Shown: positions 55,844 to 64,000 of the stretch, in pieces | Layout: every line of letters starts with the position of its first letter | Position numbering within the stretch: position 1 is the stretch's first letter | Source: Fictibacillus nanhaiensis | GTDB lineage: Bacteria; Bacillota; Bacilli; Bacillales; Fictibacillaceae | NCBI RefSeq assembly: GCF_023715445.1 | Contig: NZ_JAMBOD010000001.1 | Coordinates: 744,001 to 808,000 of the forward strand | Length of the DNA stretch: 64,000 bases | Direction: 5' to 3' | Program-made: the position numbers and the translations under genes | Notes under the pieces: generated by a model | The model's database searches: none | What the model was told of the DNA's origin: nothing | Seen by the model: the letters and a program-made list of their open reading frames with translations, nothing else

Positions 55844-58027
55844 TTATTGCATGATACGCCGTACGGCATATATATCTGGGATACGTTTAATACGTTCAAC
55901 AACTTTTTGCAGATGACTTACGTTGTGGATGGAAATTGACATACTGATTGTTGCCATCTTATTTCTATCGGACTTGCCGCTTACAGCTGTGATATTTGTT
56001 TTCGTTTCTGCAACTGCATGCAGAACTTCATTAAGCAGTCCGCGTCTGTCAAACCCATTAATTTCAATATCGACATTATAGTTCTTCGGCTGTTCCAGGT
56101 TACCTTCCCACTCCACAGGAAGCAATCGTACTTGTGCATCTTCATTATGCACATTCACGCAATCTTCACGATGAACCGAAACACCACGGCCTTTTGTAAT
56201 ATATCCTACAATGTCATCACCAGGAACAGGGTTGCAGCACTTCGACAGACGGATAAGCATGTTATCGATGCCTTTTACAACAATTCCTGAGTCAGTGCGG
56301 CGTTTTGCTGGCGGTTTTTCAGCTGAATCCCTTATTGCATCCAGCAGTTCAGAATTATCTGGATCCTGCTCTTTTTTACGGCGGACTTTATCAGTTAAGC
56401 GCGTGGCAATCTGTGCTGCAGTAATACCGTTATAGCCGACTGCTGCATACATATCTTCCTCGCCTGCAAAGTTATATTTTTGAGCGACATATTGCAGATT
56501 TTCACTTGTGAAAATATCTTTTAGATCATAACCGCGATTCTTGATTTCTTTTTCAACAAGCTCTTTTCCTTTAGCTACGTTTTCTTCTCTTCGTTCCCTT
56601 TTGAACCATTGGCGGATCTTGTTCTTCGCATGAGAACTCTGGGTGATCTTAAGCCAATCCTGACTCGGCCCATAAGAATGTTTACTCGTTAGAATTTCAA
56701 CAATATCCCCAGTTTTCAGACGGTAATCAAGTGTAACCATCTTGCCGTTCACTTTTGCGCCAATACATCTGTTTCCGATTTCGGTATGAATCCGATAAGC
56801 GAAGTCAATCGGAACAGAACCAGATGGCAGCTCATAAACATCACCTTTTGGAGTGAAAACAAAGACCATATCAGAAAAGAGATCTACCTTTAACGATTCC
56901 ATGAATTCTTCGGCGTCAACAACATCATTTTGCCATTCTAAAATTTCACGGAACCAAGTAAGTTTATTTTCAAACGAACTTACTGGTGCTTTTGCTGCAC
57001 CTTCTTTATAAGCCCAGTGAGCAGCAATCCCGTACTCCGCTACACGGTGCATATCTGCTGTACGAATTTGAACCTCAAGGGGATCTCCTTTTGGTCCGAT
57101 AACTGTCGTGTGCAAAGATTGATACATGTTTGCTTTAGGCATGGCAATATAGTCTTTAAAACGGCCTGGCATCGGCTTATAGCACGTATGAATAATACCA
57201 AGAGCCGCATAGCAGTCTTTAATGTTCTGAACGATAATACGCACAGCCAGCAGGTCGTAGATTTCATTAAACTGCTTGCCTTGCTTTGCCATTTTCCGAT
57301 AGATGCTGTATATATGCTTTGGACGTCCAGAAATATCTACGGTAATCTGAACTTCTTTCAGCTTGCTTTTCATCTCATCCATTACTTGCTGAACATATTC
57401 TTCACGTTCAGCACGTTTTTGCTGCATCAAGTTTACAATACGGTAATATTGCTGCGGATTCAGGTATCTCAAAGAAACATCTTCAAGCTCCCACTTAATC
57501 GTCGAAATACCTAAACGATGAGCAAGCGGTGCGAAAATTTCCAATGTTTCGTTTGCTTTTTGTATTTGTTTTTCTTTAGGCATATGTTTTAGCGTACGCA
57601 TGTTGTGAAGCCTGTCAGCGAGCTTGATGAGGATACAGCGGATATCCTGTGCCATCGCAACAAACATTTTCCGGTGGTTTTCTGCCTGCTGCTCTTCTTT
57701 TGACTTAAACTTAATCTTTTTAAGTTTTGTTACGCCGTCAACCAGCATCGCTACTTCTTCGTTGAATTGATTAGATATGTCCTTTAGTGTAATGGACGTA
57801 TCTTCAACGACATCATGAAGAAACCCTGCAGCTACAGTTACAGGATCCATCTGCAGGTTCACCAGAATGCCTGCTACCTCAACAGGGTGGTGGATATACG
57901 GCTCCCCGGATTTACGGAATTGTCCTTCGTGCGCACTTTTTGCATATTCATAAGCCTTTGTTATAAAAGCGATATCGTCTTTAGGCAGATAGCTTTCCGC
58001 TTTTTGCAACACTTGCTCAATCGTCAT
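55844..58027 (-). CDS. relA: Bifunctional (p)ppGpp synthetase/hydrolase RelA (Rel)
   Basis: A 727-residue long Rel protein. The N-terminal HD hydrolase domain is intact (YIHHPVEVAGIL, FLHDVVEDT), as is the synthetase domain (YDLLAVRIIV, MPKANMYQSLHTTVIGPKG), followed by TGS (PKGDVYELPSGSVPIDFAY), a zinc-finger region (CCNPVPGDDIVGYITKGRG, VHREDC) and ACT at the end. It makes and degrades the stringent-response alarmone in response to uncharged tRNA on the ribosome. Confidence 0.96.
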   Translation of the reverse strand: MTIEQVLQKAESYLPKDDIAFITKAYEYAKSAHEGQFRKSGEPYIHHPVEVAGILVNLQMDPVTVAAGFLHDVVEDTSITLKDISNQFNEEVAMLVDGVTKLKKIKFKSKEEQQAENHRKMFVAMAQDIRCILIKLADRLHNMRTLKHMPKEKQIQKANETLEIFAPLAHRLGISTIKWELEDVSLRYLNPQQYYRIVNLMQQKRAEREEYVQQVMDEMKSKLKEVQITVDISGRPKHIYSIYRKMAKQGKQFNEIYDLLAVRIIVQNIKDCYAALGIIHTCYKPMPGRFKDYIAMPKANMYQSLHTTVIGPKGDPLEVQIRTADMHRVAEYGIAAHWAYKEGAAKAPVSSFENKLTWFREILEWQNDVVDAEEFMESLKVDLFSDMVFVFTPKGDVYELPSGSVPIDFAYRIHTEIGNRCIGAKVNGKMVTLDYRLKTGDIVEILTSKHSYGPSQDWLKITQSSHAKNKIRQWFKRERREENVAKGKELVEKEIKNRGYDLKDIFTSENLQYVAQKYNFAGEEDMYAAVGYNGITAAQIATRLTDKVRRKKEQDPDNSELLDAIRDSAEKPPAKRRTDSGIVVKGIDNMLIRLSKCCNPVPGDDIVGYITKGRGVSVHREDCVNVHNEDAQVRLLPVEWEGNLEQPKNYNVDIEINGFDRRGLLNEVLHAVAETKTNITAVSGKSDRNKMATISMSISIHNVSHLQKVVERIKRIPDIYAVRRIMQ

Positions 58028-58165
58028 GGAATCACCTTACGTTGTCATTGTATATTGCTTCTATTATCGTTAAATTGAACCCTCATGTAAAGCGAAAAAC
58101 GAAATTTGTCGAATGAATGGGTAATATTTGTGACAGGAATGTTAATAAACGTTGTCTGTGGACAA

Positions 58166-58262
58166 GACTTATCTGTCAGCCTTAGTTGAATTTATACTTT
58201 ATCCCCAAATTTTTAACTTCGTCGCTTACGCGTCAGTTAAAAAGTGATACTTTATAAAAGTA
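58166..58262. repeat. Structured repeat, copy B
   Basis: TGTCAGCCTTAGTTG, TTATACTTT, hairpin TTTTTAACT/AGTTAAAAA, then ATACTTT and AAGTAT. It has the same order as at 21281-21390. It lies between relA and the apt terminator. Confidence 0.5.
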
Positions 58263-58264
58263 TA

Positions 58265-58292
58265 AAAAAGAGCACTAGCTGAGTGCTCTTTT
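58265..58292 (-). terminator. Terminator of apt
   Basis: AAGAGCACT and AGTGCTCTT form a 9-bp perfect stem flanked by A and T runs after the apt stop. Confidence 0.88.
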
Positions 58293-58302
58293 ATCTTCAA
58301 TC

Positions 58303-58815
58303 CTAGTATTGGGTTAAAGTGAAAATATCATAACCAGAAAGCTTTTGACGTCCATCTAGATATGTGAGTTCGATCATGAATGCAATTCCTGCAACAATTC
58401 CGCCAAGTTGTTCTACAAGTTTAATCGTTGCTTCGATCGTTCCTCCAGTAGCCAGCAAATCGTCTGTGATTAATACCTTTTGTCCTGGCTTAATAGCATC
58501 TTTATGCATCGTAAGAACATCTTTTCCGTACTCAAGACCATAATCTACTTTGATTACTTCACGCGGAAGCTTGCCTTCTTTACGAACCGGAACAAATCCC
58601 AGTCCTAGTGTGTATGCAACTGGACAGCCCACAATAAACCCTCGTGCTTCAGGTCCAACAATTACATCAACATCTCTTTCTTTTGCGTATTCCGCAATAT
58701 CGTCCATCGCTTTTTTGTAGATTGCTCCGTCTGACATAAGAGATGTTATATCTTTAAAGCGAATGCCTTCGATCGGAAAATCATTTACTACTGAAATATA
58801 CGGCTTATAATCCAT
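58303..58815 (-). CDS. apt: Adenine phosphoribosyltransferase
   Basis: Start ATG 58815 ([22 protein letters not shown]) behind GGGAGG gives 170 residues. The PRPP loop [18 protein letters not shown] and [15 protein letters not shown] are typical. It salvages adenine to AMP. Between recJ and relA as in B. subtilis. Confidence 0.96.
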   Translation of the reverse strand: MDYKPYISVVNDFPIEGIRFKDITSLMSDGAIYKKAMDDIAEYAKERDVDVIVGPEARGFIVGCPVAYTLGLGFVPVRKEGKLPREVIKVDYGLEYGKDVLTMHKDAIKPGQKVLITDDLLATGGTIEATIKLVEQLGGIVAGIAFMIELTYLDGRQKLSGYDIFTLTQY

Positions 58816-58835
58816 GAATCTTTGCCTCCCGAAAA

Positions 58836-61187
58836 TTACAAACTGGCTTTTGACCTTGTTTGCTCTATAAACCAACTTTTTAAAGAATGATAAGATGAAT
58901 AAACGAGCTGATTTTCAATGTCCGCCTGTTCAAACTTTTTCTGGTACGTTATTGAACTCTCCAGTTCTCTTTTACCTGGTTTACTGTTTATTGTAATTAC
59001 ACCATCGTCTATTGTAACAAAATCCAGCTCAAAAAACACCTGTGACATAAAATCTATTGTTTCTTTTGACCAGCCTTTCCATTTTGCAAGTTCTGTTCCA
59101 TCTTTCCTAACATCAAACTTCTTCCTTTTGGCCAAAAATCCGTAATACCATTTAAAGTGGTCTCTTGTTGGCAAGGTTGTAAAAAAGTGGTCTGTATTTT
59201 GGTGAAATACGGCATAGATCCTTGCGGGTTCACCTTTTGTTTCAAGAATTTCTCTAAATTCCGATATGGAAGGCGGAACATCTAGAAATACAATATACTT
59301 ATCCCGAAATGAATTTTCTGGTAGTTCTGCCAGATCTTCTCCCCTTAATGTTTGCGAAGATAATGACTTCAAGCCTAAATCTGTTAATGTCTGCACGCTA
59401 TATACAATAAATTGTGTTTTTGCTTTTGGCAGATCAAGTAATCTATTGCCTGCATCTTTTAAACCGCGATAATCAAAAAGCTGAAAATGAGAAATCGCTA
59501 AATCTTCAAGAAGCATTTGAGGTTTTCTGTATCCGTTCCATTCATTCAGCTGAATTTGGCCGACAATTGAGAGAATAGAGTAGGGTGTCATCTCAGCCAG
59601 CAGACTGCCTTTTTGAAAACCGATGCAGTCAAGAACAGACATCTCTCCATTTCCTACTTGTAATTTTAAATGGTTTGACTGGCTGCCTATTTTTTTCATC
59701 TCCCGGATAGGCACCTGATCAATCAATACCCTAGGGTGTGGATTTCCTACTCCAAACGGAGCAAGAGTACTAAGCAATTCTACAGTATCCAATGATATCT
59801 CATCCAACGATGCTGTAAGATCAACCATTGTCACAGGCAGAAAATCTTCTGGCTTTAAAACTTTTTTAGCCTGTCTGATCAACCGTTCTCTTAACTCATC
59901 AACGTCATGCAGTGACAAAGTCATGCCTGCAGCCATTGGATGACCCCCAAAATGAGGTAAGATATCACGTGATTCAGACAGATTTTCAAACATATCGAAA
60001 CCTTGTATGCTTCGCGCAGAACCTTTCGCAATTCCTTTTTCTGGGTCTAAGCATAAAACAATCGTCGGACGGTAAAATTTCTCGACTAGCCGTGAAGCAA
60101 CGATTCCAATCACTCCAGGGTTCCAGCCCTCTTTCGCAAGAAGCAGTACCTCATTCTCTTCAGGCGGGAAATTTTCTTCCACCATCGCGATCGCTTCTTT
60201 CGTAATATCGTTTACGATTGCTTGCCGTTCCTTATTAACAGAATCTATTTCTTCGGCAAGCATAGCTGACTGCTCCCGGTCATGTGTTGTGAACAATTCC
60301 ACAACCGGCATTGCTGATCCTAGCCTTCCGGCTGCGTTCACGCGCGGGCCAATAGCAAAACCGACATCTTCTGCAGTTAATTCTTTTTCATATAGACCTG
60401 ATATTTTTAAAAGTTCCTGTAAACCAATCTTATCTGTTTTTGATAGAGCCTCTATTCCTAGCTTGGCTATCATTCTATTTTCATCTACTAAAGGAACAAG
60501 ATCTGCAATCGTTCCTATACATGCAAAATCAAGTAGATGAAGCGGCGGGTTTCCGTGGAGTGCATGGGCCACTTTAAAAGCAACACCAACACCAGCAAGA
60601 CCTGAAAAAGGGTATGTACATCCAGGCTTCTTCGGATTAATAATGCTATATGCGTCAGGAAGAACAGGTGGCGCTTCATGGTGGTCAGTAATAATGAAAT
60701 CAAGCCCAATCTCCTTCGCAACAGCTGCTTCATGAACAGCAGAAATCCCGGTATCAACTGTAACTACAAGGGTGTACCCGTCTTCCTTTGCTTTCCTTAA
60801 GGCTGGCTCATTTGGTCCATATCCTTCTGTAAACCGGTTTGGAATATAATAATCGAAATTTGCTCCTAGTTCTTTAAGTGCATAATACATGACAGTAGTA
60901 CTGCTTACACCGTCAGCATCATAATCCCCAAAGATAAGGATTTTTTCATTTGATTCAACCGCTTTATGTATCCGTTCAACACTTTCTTTCATACCATCTA
61001 ACAAAAATGGATCATGAAATTGATTAGAATCTATTTTCAAAAAAGCTTGAGCTTTCTCTATAGAATCTATTCCTCTTATTATTAATAGATTTGCAATCAA
61101 TAGTGGAATATTCAATTCTTGTGACAACCAATTCGCCTTTTCTTCCGAAGTTTCTTGAATCTTCCACCTCGTTCTTGGCTCCAGCAT
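58836..61187 (-). CDS. recJ: Single-stranded-DNA-specific exonuclease RecJ
   Basis: Start ATG 61187 ([12 protein letters not shown]) behind AGAGGTGA gives 783 residues. DHH phosphoesterase motifs: [64 protein letters not shown]1 region with [12 protein letters not shown]-fold and the Firmicutes-specific C-terminal domain. 5'-3' exonuclease in repair and recombination. It is followed by apt after 20 bases. Confidence 0.95.
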   Translation of the reverse strand: MLEPRTRWKIQETSEEKANWLSQELNIPLLIANLLIIRGIDSIEKAQAFLKIDSNQFHDPFLLDGMKESVERIHKAVESNEKILIFGDYDADGVSSTTVMYYALKELGANFDYYIPNRFTEGYGPNEPALRKAKEDGYTLVVTVDTGISAVHEAAVAKEIGLDFIITDHHEAPPVLPDAYSIINPKKPGCTYPFSGLAGVGVAFKVAHALHGNPPLHLLDFACIGTIADLVPLVDENRMIAKLGIEALSKTDKIGLQELLKISGLYEKELTAEDVGFAIGPRVNAAGRLGSAMPVVELFTTHDREQSAMLAEEIDSVNKERQAIVNDITKEAIAMVEENFPPEENEVLLLAKEGWNPGVIGIVASRLVEKFYRPTIVLCLDPEKGIAKGSARSIQGFDMFENLSESRDILPHFGGHPMAAGMTLSLHDVDELRERLIRQAKKVLKPEDFLPVTMVDLTASLDEISLDTVELLSTLAPFGVGNPHPRVLIDQVPIREMKKIGSQSNHLKLQVGNGEMSVLDCIGFQKGSLLAEMTPYSILSIVGQIQLNEWNGYRKPQMLLEDLAISHFQLFDYRGLKDAGNRLLDLPKAKTQFIVYSVQTLTDLGLKSLSSQTLRGEDLAELPENSFRDKYIVFLDVPPSISEFREILETKGEPARIYAVFHQNTDHFFTTLPTRDHFKWYYGFLAKRKKFDVRKDGTELAKWKGWSKETIDFMSQVFFELDFVTIDDGVITINSKPGKRELESSITYQKKFEQADIENQLVYSSYHSLKSWFIEQTRSKASL

Positions 61188-61259
61188 AAAAATCACCTCT
61201 TAACCTATTCATTATACAAAACAGGATAAGAGGTGACAATTTATGAATCGATATTTCGT

Positions 61260-62171
61260 TTAGATTTCAGGTTCTGCTTCGACAGGACGTGCCTTTTTAT
61301 TTTTTAATTGGCGTGACTTAAGTACATACCAGAGTTGTGAAGCAATAAAGATGGAGGAATAAGCTCCAAATGCTAACCCGATCAAAAGGGCAATAGAGAA
61401 ATTACGGATTGAATCAGCACCAAAAATCAACAAAGCTACCGCTGCAATAATAACTGTAAGAACTGTGTTAATGGAACGGCCGAGCGTTTCATGGATACTT
61501 CTGTTTACAATCTCAGCCAGTTTTTCTTGTGTTTTAACTTTTTCATGCTTCATGTTCTCACGAATACGGTCGAACGTTACAATCGTATCGTTAATGGAAT
61601 AACCGACAATTGTGAGTATAGCCGCAATAAACGGAAGATCCACCTCGATGCGTAGAATACTGAATACCGCAATAATCATAAAAGCGTCATGAAGCAATGC
61701 AGTAACGGCTGATAATGCCATCGACCATTCAAATCGGAAAGCCACGTAGATTATAATACCTACAGAAGCTATCAAAACTGCGATCAGTGCATTTTGAGCA
61801 AGTTCACGCCCTACTGTTGGCGTTACCGTACTTACACTTGGCGGCTCACCGTATTTATCTTGAAAGTGTGTATTCAATTTCGCGATTTCTACTTTTGAAA
61901 GAACGCCTTTAAAAGCTACGTTAGCTTGGTTATTATTTTTCCCTGCAAGCACAACAGATTCAGGTTCCAAACCTAATGACTTAAATTCTTCTTCCACTTG
62001 TTCATTCGTCAGTGTCTCGTTCGCTTGAATATTCACGCGTGATCCGCTTTCGAAATCTATGCCTAGCTTTAAGCCAATCGTTAGCAAGAAGATGATTCCC
62101 GCAACAGTCAGGAGAGCAGAGATAATAAAGTAAAGGTTTCTGTTTTTTACAAAGTCGTAATTAAAGCTCAC
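61260..62171 (-). CDS. secF: Protein translocase subunit SecF (separate)
   Basis: Preferred start GTG 62171 (MSFNYDFVKNRNLYF) with AAGGAG ten bases away, 303 residues; GTG 62180 is too near the ribosome site. Six helices; first periplasmic-type loop LGIDFESGSRVNIQANE; conserved GYSINDTIVTFDRIREN and ALLHDAFMIIAVFS. It overlaps the secD stop by 11 bases, so the pair is coupled. In B. subtilis both are one fused protein; here they are two. It pulls exported proteins using the proton gradient. Confidence 0.94.
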   Translation of the reverse strand: MSFNYDFVKNRNLYFIISALLTVAGIIFLLTIGLKLGIDFESGSRVNIQANETLTNEQVEEEFKSLGLEPESVVLAGKNNNQANVAFKGVLSKVEIAKLNTHFQDKYGEPPSVSTVTPTVGRELAQNALIAVLIASVGIIIYVAFRFEWSMALSAVTALLHDAFMIIAVFSILRIEVDLPFIAAILTIVGYSINDTIVTFDRIRENMKHEKVKTQEKLAEIVNRSIHETLGRSINTVLTVIIAAVALLIFGADSIRNFSIALLIGLAFGAYSSIFIASQLWYVLKSRQLKNKKARPVEAEPEI

Positions 62172-63477
62172 GGATGTCACTCTCCTTTACACCGAACAAA
62201 CCTGGCTTTTTATCCATTAGACGAGATTGTACCCATAAGCCCAGGAATAGTCTTGATCCAAATACAGCAGTAATAAAACTTGCCAGTACTGAAATAATTA
62301 AAACTAACGCAAATCCTTTTACAGAACTTGTCCCATATGCAAATAAAACGGCTGCTGCAAGAATGGTTGTAATGTTTGCATCGAAAATTGTTGTAAACGA
62401 GCGGCGGTTACCAGCCTTAAATGCACTTAATACAGATTTTCCGCTTCGCAGTTCTTCCTTAATTCGTTCATATGTGATGATGTTAGCATCAACAGCCATA
62501 CCTACTCCTAAAATAAGGGCAGCAATACCAGGCAATGTTAAAACGCCGTTCATCAAATAGAAGATGGCCAAAATCAACCAAATATAGATGGTTAAAGTTA
62601 AAACTGCGATAATTCCTGGTACACGATAGAAGATCAGCATGAATAAGAAGATTGCAGCTATACCAATAAAGCCTGCTAGAATCGTTTCATCCAACGCTTT
62701 TTCTCCAAATTTGGCACCAACTGATGTGGAATAGATCTCATCTAGTTTTACAGGAAGTGCTCCTGCGTTTAAGATCTTCGCCAGACTTTGTGCTTCCTCT
62801 ACTGAAAACTGACCCGTTATCGTAACGTCACTCTGTGTAAGAACTTCATTTACATAAGGAGCAGAAATATATTTAGGTTCTTTGCCTGCCATCTCTTTTT
62901 TTACTTCTTCTTTAAAAGAATCCCCTTTTTCATAATCGAGCCAGATGACAAGGCGGTTTTCACCTTGCGGCTTACGCTTAAGGATCTCTTCTGTTACTTT
63001 TGCAAACTTATCCGCATCTTTCAGCTTTAAGGAAACGATCGGTTTATTGCTATTAGGTTCAAACGTTTGCTTTGCTCCGTTCCCTTTTAAGTCAGAACCA
63101 TCTAGAAGCACTTTATCGTCTACATCACGAAACGTTAATTCTGCTTGAGTAGACAATAATTCACGGGCTTTGTTTTGGTCAGATACCCCAGCCAGCTGAA
63201 CACGGATCCGGTTATCACCTTCAATTTGTATTTCAGGTTCAGAAACACCAAGTACGTTGATACGGCTATTTAATGCTTCTACTGTACTTTTTAACGTTTC
63301 TTCTGTAACCTTTTGACCCTTCTTGACTGGTTTTACTTCATAGAGTACTTCAAAACCACCTTGAAGGTCGAGTCCAAGCTTTGTCCCTTTTACAATCTTT
63401 TCTGTTGTAAGCCCTATAAGAGCGGCAAACATAAGAAGCACCACAAAAAAGATAACGATCTTACTTCTTTTTATCAC
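62161..63477 (-). CDS. secD: Protein translocase subunit SecD (separate)
   Basis: A 438-residue membrane protein. N-terminal helix, GLDLQGGFEVLYEV, large extracytoplasmic domain (P1, about 40-260, with LNSRINVLGVSEPEIQIEG), then five helices containing LPGIAALILGVGMAVDANIITYERIKEE and the conserved TIFDANITTILAA. C-terminus GVKESDIREL overlaps the secF start region. The transmembrane Asp residues needed for proton coupling are present. Partner of SecF; upstream gene is comN. Confidence 0.95.
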   Translation of the reverse strand: MIKRSKIVIFFVVLLMFAALIGLTTEKIVKGTKLGLDLQGGFEVLYEVKPVKKGQKVTEETLKSTVEALNSRINVLGVSEPEIQIEGDNRIRVQLAGVSDQNKARELLSTQAELTFRDVDDKVLLDGSDLKGNGAKQTFEPNSNKPIVSLKLKDADKFAKVTEEILKRKPQGENRLVIWLDYEKGDSFKEEVKKEMAGKEPKYISAPYVNEVLTQSDVTITGQFSVEEAQSLAKILNAGALPVKLDEIYSTSVGAKFGEKALDETILAGFIGIAAIFLFMLIFYRVPGIIAVLTLTIYIWLILAIFYLMNGVLTLPGIAALILGVGMAVDANIITYERIKEELRSGKSVLSAFKAGNRRSFTTIFDANITTILAAAVLFAYGTSSVKGFALVLIISVLASFITAVFGSRLFLGLWVQSRLMDKKPGLFGVKESDIREL

Positions 63478-63616
63478 TTCAAGAAACCTCCTTCATGCTG
63501 CATCAAAAAACAACATAACTATGTATGAGTACAAATACTAATCCTTCCCATTATAGCGATTGTTGTTTTTTTCTGTCAATTTGTCCTGGAAATATTCATA
63601 AATAAAACATAAAAAT

Positions 63617-63640
63617 AAAAGTGGCGCATAGTCCACTTTT
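63617..63640 (-). terminator. Terminator of comN
   Basis: AAAAGTGG and CCACTTTT form an 8-bp perfect stem overlapping the comN stop, followed by TATTTTTA on the minus strand. Confidence 0.75.
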
Positions 63641-63893
63641 ACTTTTTAACGTCCTCTGTATACGATTGGATAGTCAGCCAAGTCATAAAATCATTAAGTG
63701 ATAGAGACAAAATGTAATCAACCAGTGTGTGCAGACGAGGATCCTCTTTCTTTTTCTTTAACCTGGCCAAAACACACTTCCATATTTCTTCTTCAGTTAC
63801 ACTTTCATACCCCATATAATGAAATTCTTCTTTTTTACTCTTTACCGCCGGCTGAACTTCGTCTTTCCATTCTGTAAAATGAATGTTTTCCAT
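63639..63893 (-). CDS. comN: Post-transcriptional regulator ComN (YrzD)
   Basis: An 84-residue protein: EWKDEVQPAVKSKKEEFHYM, GYESVTEEEIWKCVLARLKKKKED and LHTLVDYILSLSLNDFMTWL. This matches the ComN family. In B. subtilis it promotes comE operon expression post-transcriptionally and localises to the septum and poles. AAGGGGAG precedes the ATG. Located between secD and the divergent spoVB locus, the usual order. Confidence 0.88.
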   Translation of the reverse strand: MENIHFTEWKDEVQPAVKSKKEEFHYMGYESVTEEEIWKCVLARLKKKKEDPRLHTLVDYILSLSLNDFMTWLTIQSYTEDVKK

Positions 63894-63926
63894 GTTCGCT
63901 CTCCCCTTTCGATATGAAACAAGCTG

Positions 63927-63956
63927 TCATGACGGTTCATGTATCGTGCATATAGT
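63927..63956 (+). promoter_or_regulatory. Putative sigma-E promoter of the gene starting at 63993
   Basis: TCATGAC (63927-63933) and CATATAGT (63949-63956) with 15 bases between resemble sigma-E -35 and -10 boxes. B. subtilis spoVB, which lies here, is a sigma-E gene. Confidence 0.4.
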
Positions 63957-63992
63957 GAAGTATGAGATTGTCCCAGGAAAGGACAGGTTAAT

Positions 63993-64000
63993 ATGACTAA
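63993..64000 (+). CDS. Start of a plus-strand gene cut by the window edge, by synteny spoVB
   Basis: ATG ACT AA behind AGGAAAGGACAGG at the very end. Only the start codon context is visible. In B. subtilis spoVB (a lipid II flippase-like spore cortex protein) lies divergent from comN/yrzD. The identity is inferred from order only. Confidence 0.4.

Overview
The window is chromosome of a low-GC, endospore-forming Bacillaceae (Bacillus-like) bacterium. The support is direct: a sporulation sigma-K gene start, a complete gerA-type germinant receptor operon, glcU-gdh behind a forespore-type promoter, a prespore RsfA-type regulator, two T-box leaders, and the gene order known from Bacillus subtilis around alaS, hisS-aspS, relA and secDF. 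No tRNA, rRNA or CRISPR array was seen.

Bases 1 to about 16,600 are an accessory, partly decaying region. From left to right it holds: an ABC exporter with an ECF-type sigma factor; a frameshifted ArdC remnant; a DUF1761 gene broken by a 4-bp tandem duplication; a Cys/His-rich small protein; a gerA-gerB-gerC operon; a CGNR-zinc-finger regulator divergent from a DinB-like gene with shared AACCATC operators; a group II intron inserted exactly inside a dispersed hairpin repeat; a DUF3231 gene; a frameshifted membrane protein gene; and an IS110-family element with a foldable bridge-RNA-like leader. The region ends at 16,565-16,969 in a sigK gene cut after codon 115. This is the same part of sigK that the skin element interrupts in B. 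subtilis. The missing half is not in the window, so much of the left side may lie inside a sigK-intervening element that runs off the left edge, or sigK may be rearranged.

Bases 17,000-23,500 hold a lipoprotein/DUF350/glutathionylspermidine-synthase-like group (like E. coli yjfL-yjfM-yjfC), a yrzI locus with tiny ORFs and tandem attenuator-like terminators behind a strong sigma-A promoter, a UbiA-type prenyltransferase, and glcU-gdh. Bases 23,200-27,500 carry a methyl-cycle and transsulfuration operon (yrrT, mtnN, luxS, mccA, mccB). Here luxS sits between mtnN and mccA, so a continuous route from S-adenosylhomocysteine to cysteine is encoded together. Its usual repressor gene cymR is also in the window, next to yrvO-mnmA (tRNA thiolation).

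Bases 27,900-64,000 are the conserved minus-strand housekeeping block: modAB, yrrS, pbpI, greA, udk, trmR, mltG, yrzB, ruvX, yrzL, alaS (T-box), yrrI, yrzQ, yrzR, recD2, yrrB, mnmA, yrvO, cymR, a YczE-like gene, then rarA and rsfA on the plus strand, tcdA, a 6S-1 RNA locus, aspS, hisS (T-box), yrzK, dtd, relA, apt, recJ, secF, secD and comN. The last 8 bases start a plus-strand gene, by synteny probably spoVB. Departures from the B. subtilis layout are separate overlapping secD and secF genes instead of a fused secDF, absence of the U32 peptidase genes between udk and trmR, and mobile repeats inserted in the alaS leader and upstream of yrrT.
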